Position numbers and translations under genes: made by a program
Notes under the pieces: model-generated
Databases searched by the model: none
What the model was told of the DNA's origin: nothing
What the model saw: only the letters and a program-made list of their open reading frames with translations
Shown: piece after piece, positions 26,740-34,976 of the stretch
Position numbering within the stretch: position 1 is the stretch's first letter
Layout: each line of letters begins with the position of its first letter
Source of the DNA: Flintibacter sp. KGMB00164
GTDB taxonomy: Bacteria > Bacillota > Clostridia > Oscillospirales > Oscillospiraceae
DNA length: 64,000 nt
NCBI RefSeq assembly: GCF_008727735.1
Contig: NZ_CP044227.1
Coordinates: 2,181,001-2,245,000, forward strand
Reading direction: 5' to 3'

Positions 26740-27657
26740 TTACTTCAAAAATCCGTTGACGATCTGCTCCTCGGCTTCCTTCTCGGTGAGACCCAGGGTC
26801 ATCAGCTTGATGAGCTGCTCGCCGGCGATCTTGCCGATGGCGGCCTCGTGGATGAGCTCGGCGTCCACACAGTTGGCGGTCACCTCGGGGATCGCGGCCA
26901 CCACGCCGTTGTCCATGATGATAGCGTCACACTCAGAGTGGCCGTGGCACTTGGCGTTGCCGTTGATGCGGGCCAGGAACACCTGCTTGGAGTCCTCCCG
27001 GGCCACAGAGCGGGAAATGACGTTGGTGTGGCAGTCCTCACCGTTCAGGTCCACGGTAAAGTCGGACTTGGCCAGCTGCTTGCCGTGGGTCATCACCTTC
27101 TCCTTGATGATCAGAGTGGAACGGGGGCCCAGGGTGGCCTTGGTGGTGCGGATGGTGGAGTCCACGCCCTTGATCTGGGTAGTCTCCATCTCCATGTAGC
27201 TGCCCTCGTCCATCTCCACCACGGTGGTGGGGTTCATGATGTTCTCGCCCATGCCGTCGCCCTCGCCGTAGTGGCGCTCCACATAGCGCACCCGGGCGTT
27301 CTTGCCCACGTAGAAGGTGTGGATGCCGGAGTGCTCGGAGTTCTGCACGCCGCAGTTGTGGATACCGCAGCCGGCCACGATGGTGACGTCGCAGTCCTCG
27401 CCGATGAAGAAGTCGTTGTACACCGTCTCCTGCAGGCCGCTCTGGCTGAGCACCACGGGGATGTGCACGCTCTCGTTCTTGGTGCCGGGCTTGATGATGA
27501 TGTCGATGCCGTCCTTGTCCTCTTTGGAGACGATATCGATATTGGCGGTGGTGTTTCGGGCGGCCTTCTGGCCGTTGGCCCGGATATTGTAGGCCCCTTC
27601 GGGCACTTCATGCAGATCAGCTACCTGCTCCAGCAGGCTCTTTTGAATTGCGTCCAT
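26740..27657 (-). CDS. sufB: SufB/SufD-family Fe-S cluster scaffold (minimal SUF)
   Basis: The 305-residue protein is the compact SufB/SufD type found with SufC in minimal SUF (SMS) systems. The beta-helix core includes VTIVAGCGIHNCGVQNSEHS and VRYVERHYGEGDGMGENIM, and the end shows ITANC-type and ELIHEAAIGKIAGEQLIKLM conserved SufB/D motifs. It assembles Fe-S clusters with SufC. It follows sufC by 24 bp, and no sufD, sufS or sufU is adjacent, consistent with the two-gene SmsCB arrangement. Confidence 0.93.
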   Translation of the reverse strand: MDAIQKSLLEQVADLHEVPEGAYNIRANGQKAARNTTANIDIVSKEDKDGIDIIIKPGTKNESVHIPVVLSQSGLQETVYNDFFIGEDCDVTIVAGCGIHNCGVQNSEHSGIHTFYVGKNARVRYVERHYGEGDGMGENIMNPTTVVEMDEGSYMEMETTQIKGVDSTIRTTKATLGPRSTLIIKEKVMTHGKQLAKSDFTVDLNGEDCHTNVISRSVAREDSKQVFLARINGNAKCHGHSECDAIIMDNGVVAAIPEVTANCVDAELIHEAAIGKIAGEQLIKLMTLGLTEKEAEEQIVNGFLK

Positions 27658-27681
27658 AACTTGTCCCTCCTCAGCCTTTGC

Positions 27682-28410
27682 TCACTTCACCTTGTCGCTC
27701 AGGGCGCTGCACACGCCGGGGGCAGCCCCCAGCAGCTCGGGCAGGATCTCGTCCCGGGTGCCCTGGGAACGCACCTGGCCGTCGGCCAGCACAATGATGC
27801 GGTCGGCAATGTTCAGGATGCGCTCCTGGTGGGAGATGATGAGAATGGAGCCGTTGATCTTCTCATGCAGGTGCTCAAAGACCTGGATAAGGTTGGAGAA
27901 GGACCACAGGTCGATGCCCGCCTCCGGCTCGTCAAAGACGGACAGCTTGGTGCCCCGGGCCATGATCATGGCGATCTCAATGCGCTTGAGCTCGCCGCCG
28001 GACAGGGAACCATCCACCTCACGGTCAATGTAGTCCTTGGCGCACAGGCCTACCTCGGAGAGGTAGTTGCAGGCCTCGGGCACACCAATGTTCTTGCCGC
28101 TGGCCAGGGTAATGAGGTCCTTTACCGTCAGCCCCTTGAAGCGCACCGGCTGCTGGAAAGCAAAGCTGATGCCCCGCTGGGCCCGCTGGGTGATGTCCAG
28201 GTCGGTGATGTCCTCCCCGTCCAGCAGGATGCGGCCGGCGGTGGGCTTATAGATGCCGGCGATGATCTTAGCCATGGTGGACTTGCCGCCCCCGTTGGGG
28301 CCGGTGATGGCCACAAAGCGCTCGTTGATAGTCAAATTGATATCCCGCAGGATGCCCTTGTTGTCGCCGTCCTGCTCGACGTCATAGCTGATGTGCTGTA
28401 ACTCTAGCAT
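27682..28410 (-). CDS. sufC: Fe-S cluster assembly ATPase SufC
   Basis: The 242-residue ABC ATPase has Walker A GPNGGGKSTM, signature LSGGELKRIEIA, Walker B KLSVFDEPEAGID, and the SufC-type ILIISHQERIL. It drives the SufB scaffold. It is the first gene of the leftward sufC-sufB operon, with two candidate promoters and an operator-like palindrome upstream. Confidence 0.96.
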   Translation of the reverse strand: MLELQHISYDVEQDGDNKGILRDINLTINERFVAITGPNGGGKSTMAKIIAGIYKPTAGRILLDGEDITDLDITQRAQRGISFAFQQPVRFKGLTVKDLITLASGKNIGVPEACNYLSEVGLCAKDYIDREVDGSLSGGELKRIEIAMIMARGTKLSVFDEPEAGIDLWSFSNLIQVFEHLHEKINGSILIISHQERILNIADRIIVLADGQVRSQGTRDEILPELLGAAPGVCSALSDKVK

Positions 28411-28504
28411 GGGGTTGTCCCTCCGTTATCCTCTTCCGGCCCCACAGCCGGTGTTGTACATTCAGTTTGCCCGCCGGGGGAGATCCTTAGCAGGCAGTCT
28501 TTTT

Positions 28505-28533
28505 ATTTTACCACTCTCCCGGTGGTTTGTCTA
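28505..28533 (-). promoter_or_regulatory. Proximal sufC promoter
   Basis: Minus-strand TAGACA (28533-28528), a 17-bp spacer and TAAAAT (28510-28505) give an 88-nt leader. The spacer has a CCAC…GTGG inverted repeat. Confidence 0.6.
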
Positions 28534-28608
28534 TTGATTCCAGGGGCCGATCCTCTCTTTTTCCGCTTTTTTCAACCGCGGGGTGCTGTTTCCCTTGGAG
28601 TGGTTTCT

Positions 28609-28646
28609 ATTATATCCCTAAAAACCTACCTTGTAAATAGGTTTTT
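28609..28646 (-). promoter_or_regulatory. Distal sufC promoter with operator-like palindrome
   Basis: Minus-strand TTTACA (28637-28632), a 17-bp spacer and a perfect TATAAT (28614-28609) form a strong promoter. The -35 sits inside a perfect inverted repeat AAAAACCTA-N9-TAGGTTTTT (28620-28646). A repressor bound there, for instance an Rrf2/IscR-type Fe-S sensor, would block transcription. The regulator identity is inference. Confidence 0.65.
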
Positions 28647-28685
28647 AAGATTTTGTTTTTCCCCGCTCTATTCCGGGAAAGGGGG

Positions 28686-28714
28686 TTGCTTTTTCCCTTT
28701 TTTTGTGATATAAA
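28686..28714 (+). promoter_or_regulatory. Promoter of the T-box/pheST operon
   Basis: TTGCTT (28686-28691), a 17-bp spacer and TATAAA (28709-28714) place the transcript start about 6-8 bp before the T-box stem I. Confidence 0.7.
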
Positions 28715-28720
28715 AGTCCA

Positions 28721-28956
28721 TAGTCGAAATGCGAAGAACGGGAAAATAGGGTGTTTTCTTCTGTCAGAGAGGGCGGGTCACCGGCTGAAAGCCTGCCTGG
28801 GAAGCTTCCCCTTGGTTCGCCCGGGAGCGGCCCCCGAGAGGGGGACGGTGGTTCCGCCGTTACGGGAAATGAAGTGCGTGTCCAAGGACGCGAATGCGGG
28901 TGGTACCGCGGAAGGGTTGCCTTTCGTCCCAATTGATTGGGATGAAAGGCTTTTTT
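28721..28956 (+). promoter_or_regulatory. T-box riboswitch (phenylalanine type) with terminator
   Basis: The leader has the stem I landmarks: a GAAGAACG-type start, the distal AGAGAG box and GGCTGAAAGCC. The canonical T-box sequence GGGTGGTACCGCGG is at 28898-28911. An intrinsic terminator (GCCTTTCgTCCC…GGGAtGAAAGGC plus six Ts) ends at 28956. Candidate specifier triplets TTC at 28806-28808 or 28816-28818 fit tRNA-Phe. Uncharged tRNA-Phe should promote read-through into the downstream genes. Confidence 0.93.
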
Positions 28957-28979
28957 GTTTTCTTTTTCGGAGGCACACA

Positions 28980-29765
28980 ATGTTTACGCGACGGATCTGT
29001 TCCCTGTTTGCATGTTCTGCAGTGGCCCTGCTGCTCCTGATTTTCTGCACCGGCGACAACGCCCTCTCCGGCAACGGTCAGGCCCTGCCCATCCTCATGT
29101 ACCACGATGTGGTGGAGGACGGTCAGCCCTATAACACCTGGACGGTGACGGCGGGACGGTTTCGGCAGGACCTGCAGTGGCTGAAGGACCACGGCTATGC
29201 CTGCGTGCTCCCCCGGGAGCTGGCAAAGGGCCACCTTCCCAGAGGGAAGGCGGTGCTCATTACCTTCGATGACGGCTACGAGAGCAACTACCGCCTGGCC
29301 TTCCCCATTTTAAAGGAGTTTGGAGACAAGGCGGCCATCGCCCTGGTTACCAAATCGGTGGACCAGGGGGAGCCCGGATTTCTCACCTGGGACATGTGCC
29401 GGGAGATGGAGGCGTCGGGTCTGGTGGAGTTTGGCTCCCACACCTACGACCTGCACCATGACCAGCCCCGTGGCATCCGGCGTGCGCCGGGCGAGACCCG
29501 GGAGGCCTATGACCAGCGAGTGTTCCCCGACCTGGAGTCCAGTGTGGATCTGATCCAGAAGAATCTGAACACAAAGGTCCTCTACTTCGCCTACCCCTAC
29601 GGCCAAAAGGAGCCATGGTCCAGCGACTTTCTCCAAAAGCGCTTTGCTATGACGGTGACCACCAAATATGGCCGGGCCAATCTCTCCGGCGGGCGGTACG
29701 ACCTGCCCCGGTACACCATCAGCATGGAGGAATCGGTGGCCCACCATCTGGGCGGAACGCCCTGA
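28980..29765 (+). CDS. Polysaccharide deacetylase (CE4) with N-terminal membrane anchor
   Basis: The 261-residue protein starts at ATG 28980 after CGGAGG. Residues 7-25 (CSLFACSAVALLLLIFC) form a signal or anchor segment. The NodB-homology domain shows ILMYHDVVED, the metal/base motif VLITFDDGYESNY, the second motif EFGSHTYDLHH, and late FAYPYGQ. CE4 enzymes remove acetyl groups from peptidoglycan or other glycans outside the cell. It lies between the pheST T-box and pheS without a visible terminator, so tRNA-Phe charging probably controls it too. Confidence 0.92.
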   Translation: MFTRRICSLFACSAVALLLLIFCTGDNALSGNGQALPILMYHDVVEDGQPYNTWTVTAGRFRQDLQWLKDHGYACVLPRELAKGHLPRGKAVLITFDDGYESNYRLAFPILKEFGDKAAIALVTKSVDQGEPGFLTWDMCREMEASGLVEFGSHTYDLHHDQPRGIRRAPGETREAYDQRVFPDLESSVDLIQKNLNTKVLYFAYPYGQKEPWSSDFLQKRFAMTVTTKYGRANLSGGRYDLPRYTISMEESVAHHLGGTP

Positions 29766-29830
29766 GATCGTTTTCTCTGTGGAACGGCGCTTTGCCGTCC
29801 CCATTTCATCCAAAAAAGGAGTTATGAACC

Positions 29831-30856
29831 ATGAAAGAACAGTTAGCCAACATTCGCGCCCAGGCGCTCGCCGCCTTTGAGGGCGCCCAGTCCACTGCCG
29901 AGCTGGACAGCCTGCGCGTCCAGTACCTGGGCAAGAAGGGCGAGCTCACCGCGGTGCTGAAGATGATGGGCAAGCTCTCCGCCGAGGAGCGCCCCGCCAT
30001 GGGCCAGCTGGCCAACGAGGTCCGCGCCGCCCTGGAGCAGGCTCTGGAGGCCAAGGGCAAGGAGCTGGAAGCCAAGGCCCTGGAGGACCGTCTGAAGGCG
30101 GAAGCCCTGGACGTCACCGTTCCCGGCAAGGCCGTCAAGGAGGGCCACCGCCACCCCATGTATATCGCTCTGGATGAGATCAAGGAGATCTTCATCGGCA
30201 TGGGCTTCACCGTGCTGGACGGCCCCGAGGTGGAGCTGGCCGAGCTCAACTTCGACCGCCTCAACGCCGAGGAGGGCCACCCCTCCCGTGACTGGTCTGA
30301 CACCTTCTACTTTGACGAGGACAGCCGGGTGATGCTCCGCTCCCAGACCTCCCCCATGCAGGTCCGGGCTATGGACACCATGCCCTTGCCCATCCGCATC
30401 ATCGCCCCCGGTCGCGTCTACCGTAAGGACGAGGTGGACGCCACCCACTCTCCCATGTTCCACCAGGTGGAGGGCATGGTCATCGACAAGAACGTCACCA
30501 TGGCCGACCTGAAAGGCACCCTGAACACCGTGGTAGAAAAGCTCTACGGCGAGGGCACCAAGACCCGCTTCCGTCCCCACCACTTCCCCTTCACCGAGCC
30601 CTCCTGCGAAATGGACGTACAGTGCCACAAGTGCGGCGGCGTGGGCTGCCCCACCTGTAAGGGCGAGGGCTGGATCGAGCTGCTGGGCGCGGGCATGATT
30701 CATCCCAGAGTTCTGGAAATGAGCGGCATCGACCCCAACGAGTACTCCGGCTGGGCCTTCGGCATCGGCCTGGAGCGTACCGCTATGCGCCGCTTCAAAA
30801 TCGCCGACCTGCGTCTCATCTTCGAGAACGACGTACGGTTCCTGGAGCAGTTCTGA
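29831..30856 (+). CDS. pheS: Phenylalanyl-tRNA synthetase alpha subunit
   Basis: The 341-residue class II catalytic subunit has an N-terminal coiled coil, then motif 2 around MLRSQTSPMQVRAM, and the Phe pocket region HHFPFTEPSCEMDV. Motif 3 is FGIGLERTAMRRFKI. It pairs with PheT in an alpha2-beta2 enzyme. Unlike most homologues it carries a small CHKCGGVGCPTCKGEGW cysteine cluster near residue 262, which looks like a metal-binding knuckle and is seen in some bacterial PheS. It is co-transcribed with pheT, 69 bp downstream. Confidence 0.97.
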   Translation: MKEQLANIRAQALAAFEGAQSTAELDSLRVQYLGKKGELTAVLKMMGKLSAEERPAMGQLANEVRAALEQALEAKGKELEAKALEDRLKAEALDVTVPGKAVKEGHRHPMYIALDEIKEIFIGMGFTVLDGPEVELAELNFDRLNAEEGHPSRDWSDTFYFDEDSRVMLRSQTSPMQVRAMDTMPLPIRIIAPGRVYRKDEVDATHSPMFHQVEGMVIDKNVTMADLKGTLNTVVEKLYGEGTKTRFRPHHFPFTEPSCEMDVQCHKCGGVGCPTCKGEGWIELLGAGMIHPRVLEMSGIDPNEYSGWAFGIGLERTAMRRFKIADLRLIFENDVRFLEQF

Positions 30857-30925
30857 GTTTGCGATCTGCTGCTAGTGGGCGCATAGAATGCGCCTCCACA
30901 AAACAAGATAAGGGAGTTTTCATAT

Positions 30926-33616
30926 ATGAATTTATCGCGTAAGTGGCTCAGCGAGTTCGTCCCCGTTGAGGCCAATGATAAGGAATTTGCCGAGGCCATG
31001 ACTCTGTCCGGCTCCAAGGTGGAGGTCACCTACGATCTGGGCGCTGAGATTTCCAACGTGCTGGTAGGCCGCGTGCTGGAGATGGCCCGCCACGAGAACA
31101 GCGACCACATGTGGGTCTGCCAGATCGATGTGGGCCAGGCGGAGCCTGTCCAGATCGTCACCGGTGCCTGGAACGTCCATGTGGGCGATCTGGTGCCTGT
31201 TGCCATGCACAAGTCCACCCTCCCCGGCGGCAAGAAGATCGAGAAGGGCAAGCTGCGCGGCGTGGTGTCCAACGGCATGCTGTGCGGTCTCAGCGAGCTG
31301 GGCCTGGACGAGCGTGACTTCCCCTACGCCGTCATCACCCCCGCCGCCATCCTGGGCGACTATAAGCCCCTGGACAAGGAGAAGCCCTCCATTCCTGCTG
31401 ATATTCAGCCCGGCCACAAAATCTACGGCCCTGTGGTAGTTGCCAAGGTGGCCGCCATCGCTGTCACCGGCTATTCCGCCTATGAGGTGACTCTGGACAC
31501 CGGCAACGGCTCCTGCACCACTTCCACCACCTGCCCCAACCTTCACGAGGGCGACCTGGTGGCCTACAACACCAAGGCCAATGCCATCTGCACTCTGGAG
31601 GACCTCCACGCCCAGCAGGCCGAGTTCCCCCACTGCATCCCCGACGGCATTTTTATTCTCAACGAGGACTGCAAGCCCGGCGATGACCTGAAGCCTGTCA
31701 TCGGTGCGGACGACCACGTGGTGGAGTTTGAAATCACCCCCAACCGCCCCGACTGTCTCTCCGTGATCGGTCTGGCCCGTGAGGCCGCCGCCACCTTCAA
31801 CTCCCCCCTCACCCTCCACGATCCCGTGGTCAAGGGCGGCGCGGACGGCAATCTGATGGAGCTGCTGGACGTGGAGACCCCCGCTTCCGACCTGTGCCAG
31901 CGCTACACCGCCCGGATGGTGCGCAACGTAAAGATCGCCCCCTCCCCCAAGTGGATGCGGGAGCGTCTGCGCTCCATGGGTGTGCGTCCCATCAACAACA
32001 TCGTGGACATTACCAACTACGTCATGCTGGAGTACGGCCAGCCCATGCACGCCTTTGACTACCGCTATGTGAAGGGCGGCAAGATCATTGTGCGCCGGGC
32101 CGAGGAGGGCGAGGAGCTCACCACCCTGGACGGCCAGGTGCGCAAGCTCACCGCCAATCACCTGGTCATCGCCGACGAGACCCGGGCCGTAGGCCTGGCG
32201 GGCATCATGGGCGGCGAGAACAGCGAGATCGTCTCCGACACGGTGGACGTGGTCTTCGAGTCTGCCTGCTTCGACGGCACCTGCATCCGCAAGGGCGCCC
32301 TGGCTCTGGGCATGCGTACCGAGGCTTCCGCCAAATTTGAGAAGGGCCTGGATCCCCTGAACACCCTGCCCGCTGTCAACCGCGCCTGCGAGCTGGTGGA
32401 GATGCTGGGCGCCGGCGAAGTGCTGGACGGCACCATCGACATTCTCAACTACGTGCCCCAGCCCCGCGTTCTCAAGCTGGAGCCCGAGAAGATCAACGCC
32501 CTGCTGGGCACCGACATCGGCGAGGACGAGATGGTCTCCATCCTCAAGAAGCTGGACTTCCAGGTGGAGGGCGATCAGGTGACCGTGCCCTCCTGGCGCG
32601 GCGATGTCATCGGCATGGCTGACCTGGCGGAAGAGGTGGCCCGTTTCCACGGCTATAACAACATCCCCACCACCCTCATGCGCGGCCAGACCACCCTGGG
32701 CGGCTTCTCCGAGGAGGAGAAGCTGGAGCGCCAGCTGGGCTCTGTGTGCCGCTCCATGGGCTTTGATGAGATCATCACCTACTCCTTCATCTCCCCCACC
32801 TGCTACGATAAGATCCGCTGGGCCGCGGACGATGCCCGCCGGGAGTCCTTCAAGATCCTCAACCCCCTGGGCGAGGACACCTCCATCATGCGTACCACCG
32901 TCCTGCCCTCCATGCTGGAGATCCTGACCCGGAACTACAACTACCGCAATCAGAACGTGCGCCTCTACGAGGTGGGCCGCATCTACCTGCCCGGCGGCGA
33001 GGACGGCCTGGCCGTGGAGAACAAGATTCTGTCCATGGGCGCCTACGGCGAGGATATGGACTTCTACACCCTGAAGGGCTGTGTGGAGGCCATTCTGAAG
33101 GACCTGCGGGCCTCCGACGTCCGCTTTGTGGTGCCCAGTGAGACCAACCCCTCCTATCATCCCGGCCGTGTGGCGGATGTCTACGTGGGTGATCGCCACA
33201 TCGGCGTGATGGGCCAGGTCCACCCCCTGGTGGCTCAGAACTACGGCGTGGACGCTCAGTTCTACTGCGCCGAGCTGGAGCTCAAGGAACTGATGGCCGC
33301 CAAGGGCGCCGATCCCGAGTACGTCCCCCTGCCCAAGTTCCCCGCCGTCACCCGTGACATCGCCGTGGTGTGCGACGAGGCTGTCACCGTGGGCGCGCTG
33401 GAGGACTGCATCCGCAAGGGCGCCAAGGGTCTGCTGAAGGACTGCAAGCTCTTCGACATCTACCGCGGCAAGGGCGTGGACGAGGGCAAGAAGTCCGTAG
33501 CCTTCAGCCTGGTGCTCCGCGCCGACGACCGTTCTCTCACTAGTGAAGAGGCTGACGAAGACGTGAAGAGCATCCTGGCTGCCCTGGAGAAGGACCTGGG
33601 TGCCATCCTCCGCTAA
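30926..33616 (+). CDS. pheT: Phenylalanyl-tRNA synthetase beta subunit with large insertion
   Basis: The 896-residue protein exceeds the usual size of about 800. Order: N-terminal domain, EMAP/OB tRNA-binding segment (VLVGRVLEMARHENSDHMWV, about 44-125), an unusual insertion of about 105 residues (130-237), then B3/B4 editing and B5 domains (EFEITPNRPDCLSVIGLARE; RPINNIVDITNYVMLEYGQP). The catalytic-like core and the C-terminal FDX-ACB anticodon domain (PAVTRDIAVVCDEAVTVGAL) follow. The insertion has several Cys and Thr (NGSCTTSTTCPNLHEGD). Repeat copy C starts 5 bp after the stop. Confidence 0.96.
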   Translation: MNLSRKWLSEFVPVEANDKEFAEAMTLSGSKVEVTYDLGAEISNVLVGRVLEMARHENSDHMWVCQIDVGQAEPVQIVTGAWNVHVGDLVPVAMHKSTLPGGKKIEKGKLRGVVSNGMLCGLSELGLDERDFPYAVITPAAILGDYKPLDKEKPSIPADIQPGHKIYGPVVVAKVAAIAVTGYSAYEVTLDTGNGSCTTSTTCPNLHEGDLVAYNTKANAICTLEDLHAQQAEFPHCIPDGIFILNEDCKPGDDLKPVIGADDHVVEFEITPNRPDCLSVIGLAREAAATFNSPLTLHDPVVKGGADGNLMELLDVETPASDLCQRYTARMVRNVKIAPSPKWMRERLRSMGVRPINNIVDITNYVMLEYGQPMHAFDYRYVKGGKIIVRRAEEGEELTTLDGQVRKLTANHLVIADETRAVGLAGIMGGENSEIVSDTVDVVFESACFDGTCIRKGALALGMRTEASAKFEKGLDPLNTLPAVNRACELVEMLGAGEVLDGTIDILNYVPQPRVLKLEPEKINALLGTDIGEDEMVSILKKLDFQVEGDQVTVPSWRGDVIGMADLAEEVARFHGYNNIPTTLMRGQTTLGGFSEEEKLERQLGSVCRSMGFDEIITYSFISPTCYDKIRWAADDARRESFKILNPLGEDTSIMRTTVLPSMLEILTRNYNYRNQNVRLYEVGRIYLPGGEDGLAVENKILSMGAYGEDMDFYTLKGCVEAILKDLRASDVRFVVPSETNPSYHPGRVADVYVGDRHIGVMGQVHPLVAQNYGVDAQFYCAELELKELMAAKGADPEYVPLPKFPAVTRDIAVVCDEAVTVGALEDCIRKGAKGLLKDCKLFDIYRGKGVDEGKKSVAFSLVLRADDRSLTSEEADEDVKSILAALEKDLGAILR

Positions 33617-33620
33617 CCCC

Positions 33621-33680
33621 GCTTTCTTGAAAGAAAGCTTGGCAAAGAACTTTGTGCGAAACGTCGTTTCGCCTCTGCGC
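33621..33680 (+). repeat. 3'-UTR two-hairpin element, copy C (after pheT)
   Basis: Hairpin 1 GCTTTCTT-GA-AAGAAAGC is at 33621-33638. The linker TTGGCAAAGAACTTTGT follows, then hairpin 2 GCGAAAC-GTC-GTTTCGC at 33656-33672. Hairpin 1 starts 5 bp after the pheT stop, in the same sense as the gene. Hairpin 2 keeps its stem by compensatory change (GCGAAAC/GTTTCGC versus GCAAAAC/GTTTTGC in copies A and D). Confidence 0.88.
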
Positions 33681-33744
33681 CCGTAGGGCAGTCGGGTAGG
33701 AAAATTCCTGTTTTCCTCGCCTGATACACCAACCAAAAATATAG

Positions 33745-33779
33745 ATCCCGGCCGGATGTTTGTCCGGCCGGGATTTTTC
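33745..33779 (+). terminator. Terminator of the pheST operon
   Basis: A 12-bp perfect stem (ATCCCGGCCGGA with its complement) with a short loop is followed by TTTTTCTT, about 65 bp after repeat copy C. Confidence 0.9.
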
Positions 33780-33851
33780 TTGCCTCTTTTTCACCGATGC
33801 CGCCAAACCAGCATAGTCTGAGGCAGATTTGGAAAGGACGGCGATGTCTTT

Positions 33852-34931
33852 ATGGCGGATGAAAAACACATCCAGTATTTTCTGGGGGCCAACTCCCCCT
33901 CCGGCTTTTACTCCCTCTACGACCACCTGCTGCCCCCCGAGCGGGCCAACCGGTTCTACATCCTGAAAGGCGGCCCCGGCTGCGGCAAGTCCACCCTCAT
34001 GCGCCAGGTGGCCCGCCGGGCTGAGGAGGCGGGCGAGACGGTGGAGTACACTCTCTGCTCCGGCGATCCCGACTCCCTGGACGCCATTCTCCTGCCCCGG
34101 CTGGGGGTAGCGATCGTCGACGGCACCGCTCCCCACGTGGTCGAGCCCAAATATCCCGGCGCGGTGGAGGAGTACGTCAACCTGGGCCGTGCCTATCAGA
34201 GAGAAGGCCTGCAGGAGGTAAAGGGAGAGCTCATGTCCTGCATGACAGGCTACAAGGCCTGCTACCAGCGGGCCTACCGGTGTCTGGGCGCGGCGGCAGC
34301 CATCCAGGAGGATTTGCGAGCCACCCTTACCACCCCTGCCCTGGAGGAGCGGCTGGCCAAACGGGCCAGAGGGATTCTCAGCCGGGAGCTGAAAGCTCGA
34401 CCCGCGCTGCCCGGACAGGTAAAGCAGCGCTTTCTGGGCGCGGTCACCCACAAGGGGGTTATGACGCTCTACGACACAGCCCTTATTCAGTGTCCCAAGG
34501 TCTATGAGCTCCATGACCGCTGCGGTCTGGCCCATGGGCTGCTCACCCATCTGCTCTCCGGCGCGGTGGCCAAGGGCTACGATGTGGTGGCCTGCCCCGA
34601 TCCCATGGCCCCCCAGCGTCTGGCCCATCTGCTCATTCCCCAGGCCGGGCTGGCCTTTCTCTCCGTCACCCCCGCTCAGTCTCCGTCGGAAAACCCCTGG
34701 CGGCGGGTACGCATCGAGACCGGCGTAGGCGGCGACCTGATGCGCCGCAGCCGTCCCCGCATCCGCTTTGCCCAGAAGGTGGGGGAGGCTCTCATGGAGG
34801 AGGCCGTGGCCTCCCTGGCCCAGGCCAAGGCCATGCATGACGACTTGGAGGCCATCTACCACCCCTACGTGGACTTCTCCCTGGTAGACCGCACCGCCCA
34901 GGAGCTGGCTCAGACCATTCTGGAAAAATAA
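33852..34931 (+). CDS. P-loop ATPase of unknown function (PRK06851-like)
   Basis: The 359-residue protein opens with a Walker A loop, YILKGGPGCGKSTLMRQVA (about residue 37). A second similar but degenerate half begins near residue 205 (RFLGAVTHKGVMTLYDTAL), where a P-loop would be expected but is not intact. VAIVDGTAPHVVEPKYPGA resembles a Walker B strand followed by a His. Such two-half ATPases are conserved in Firmicutes and uncharacterised. I infer no function. The gene is monocistronic between two terminators. Confidence 0.8.
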   Translation: MADEKHIQYFLGANSPSGFYSLYDHLLPPERANRFYILKGGPGCGKSTLMRQVARRAEEAGETVEYTLCSGDPDSLDAILLPRLGVAIVDGTAPHVVEPKYPGAVEEYVNLGRAYQREGLQEVKGELMSCMTGYKACYQRAYRCLGAAAAIQEDLRATLTTPALEERLAKRARGILSRELKARPALPGQVKQRFLGAVTHKGVMTLYDTALIQCPKVYELHDRCGLAHGLLTHLLSGAVAKGYDVVACPDPMAPQRLAHLLIPQAGLAFLSVTPAQSPSENPWRRVRIETGVGGDLMRRSRPRIRFAQKVGEALMEEAVASLAQAKAMHDDLEAIYHPYVDFSLVDRTAQELAQTILEK

Positions 34932-34934
34932 AGA

Positions 34935-34972
34935 GAACCCCCGCCGGGAGATGTATCTCACGGTGGGGGTTC
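34935..34972. terminator. Convergent terminator between the ATPase and lysozyme genes
   Basis: The stem GAACCCCC…GGGGGTTC with internal GAGA/TCTC pairing lies between the convergent genes. Only short T-rich flanks are present. Confidence 0.7.
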
Positions 34973-34976
34973 GTTG

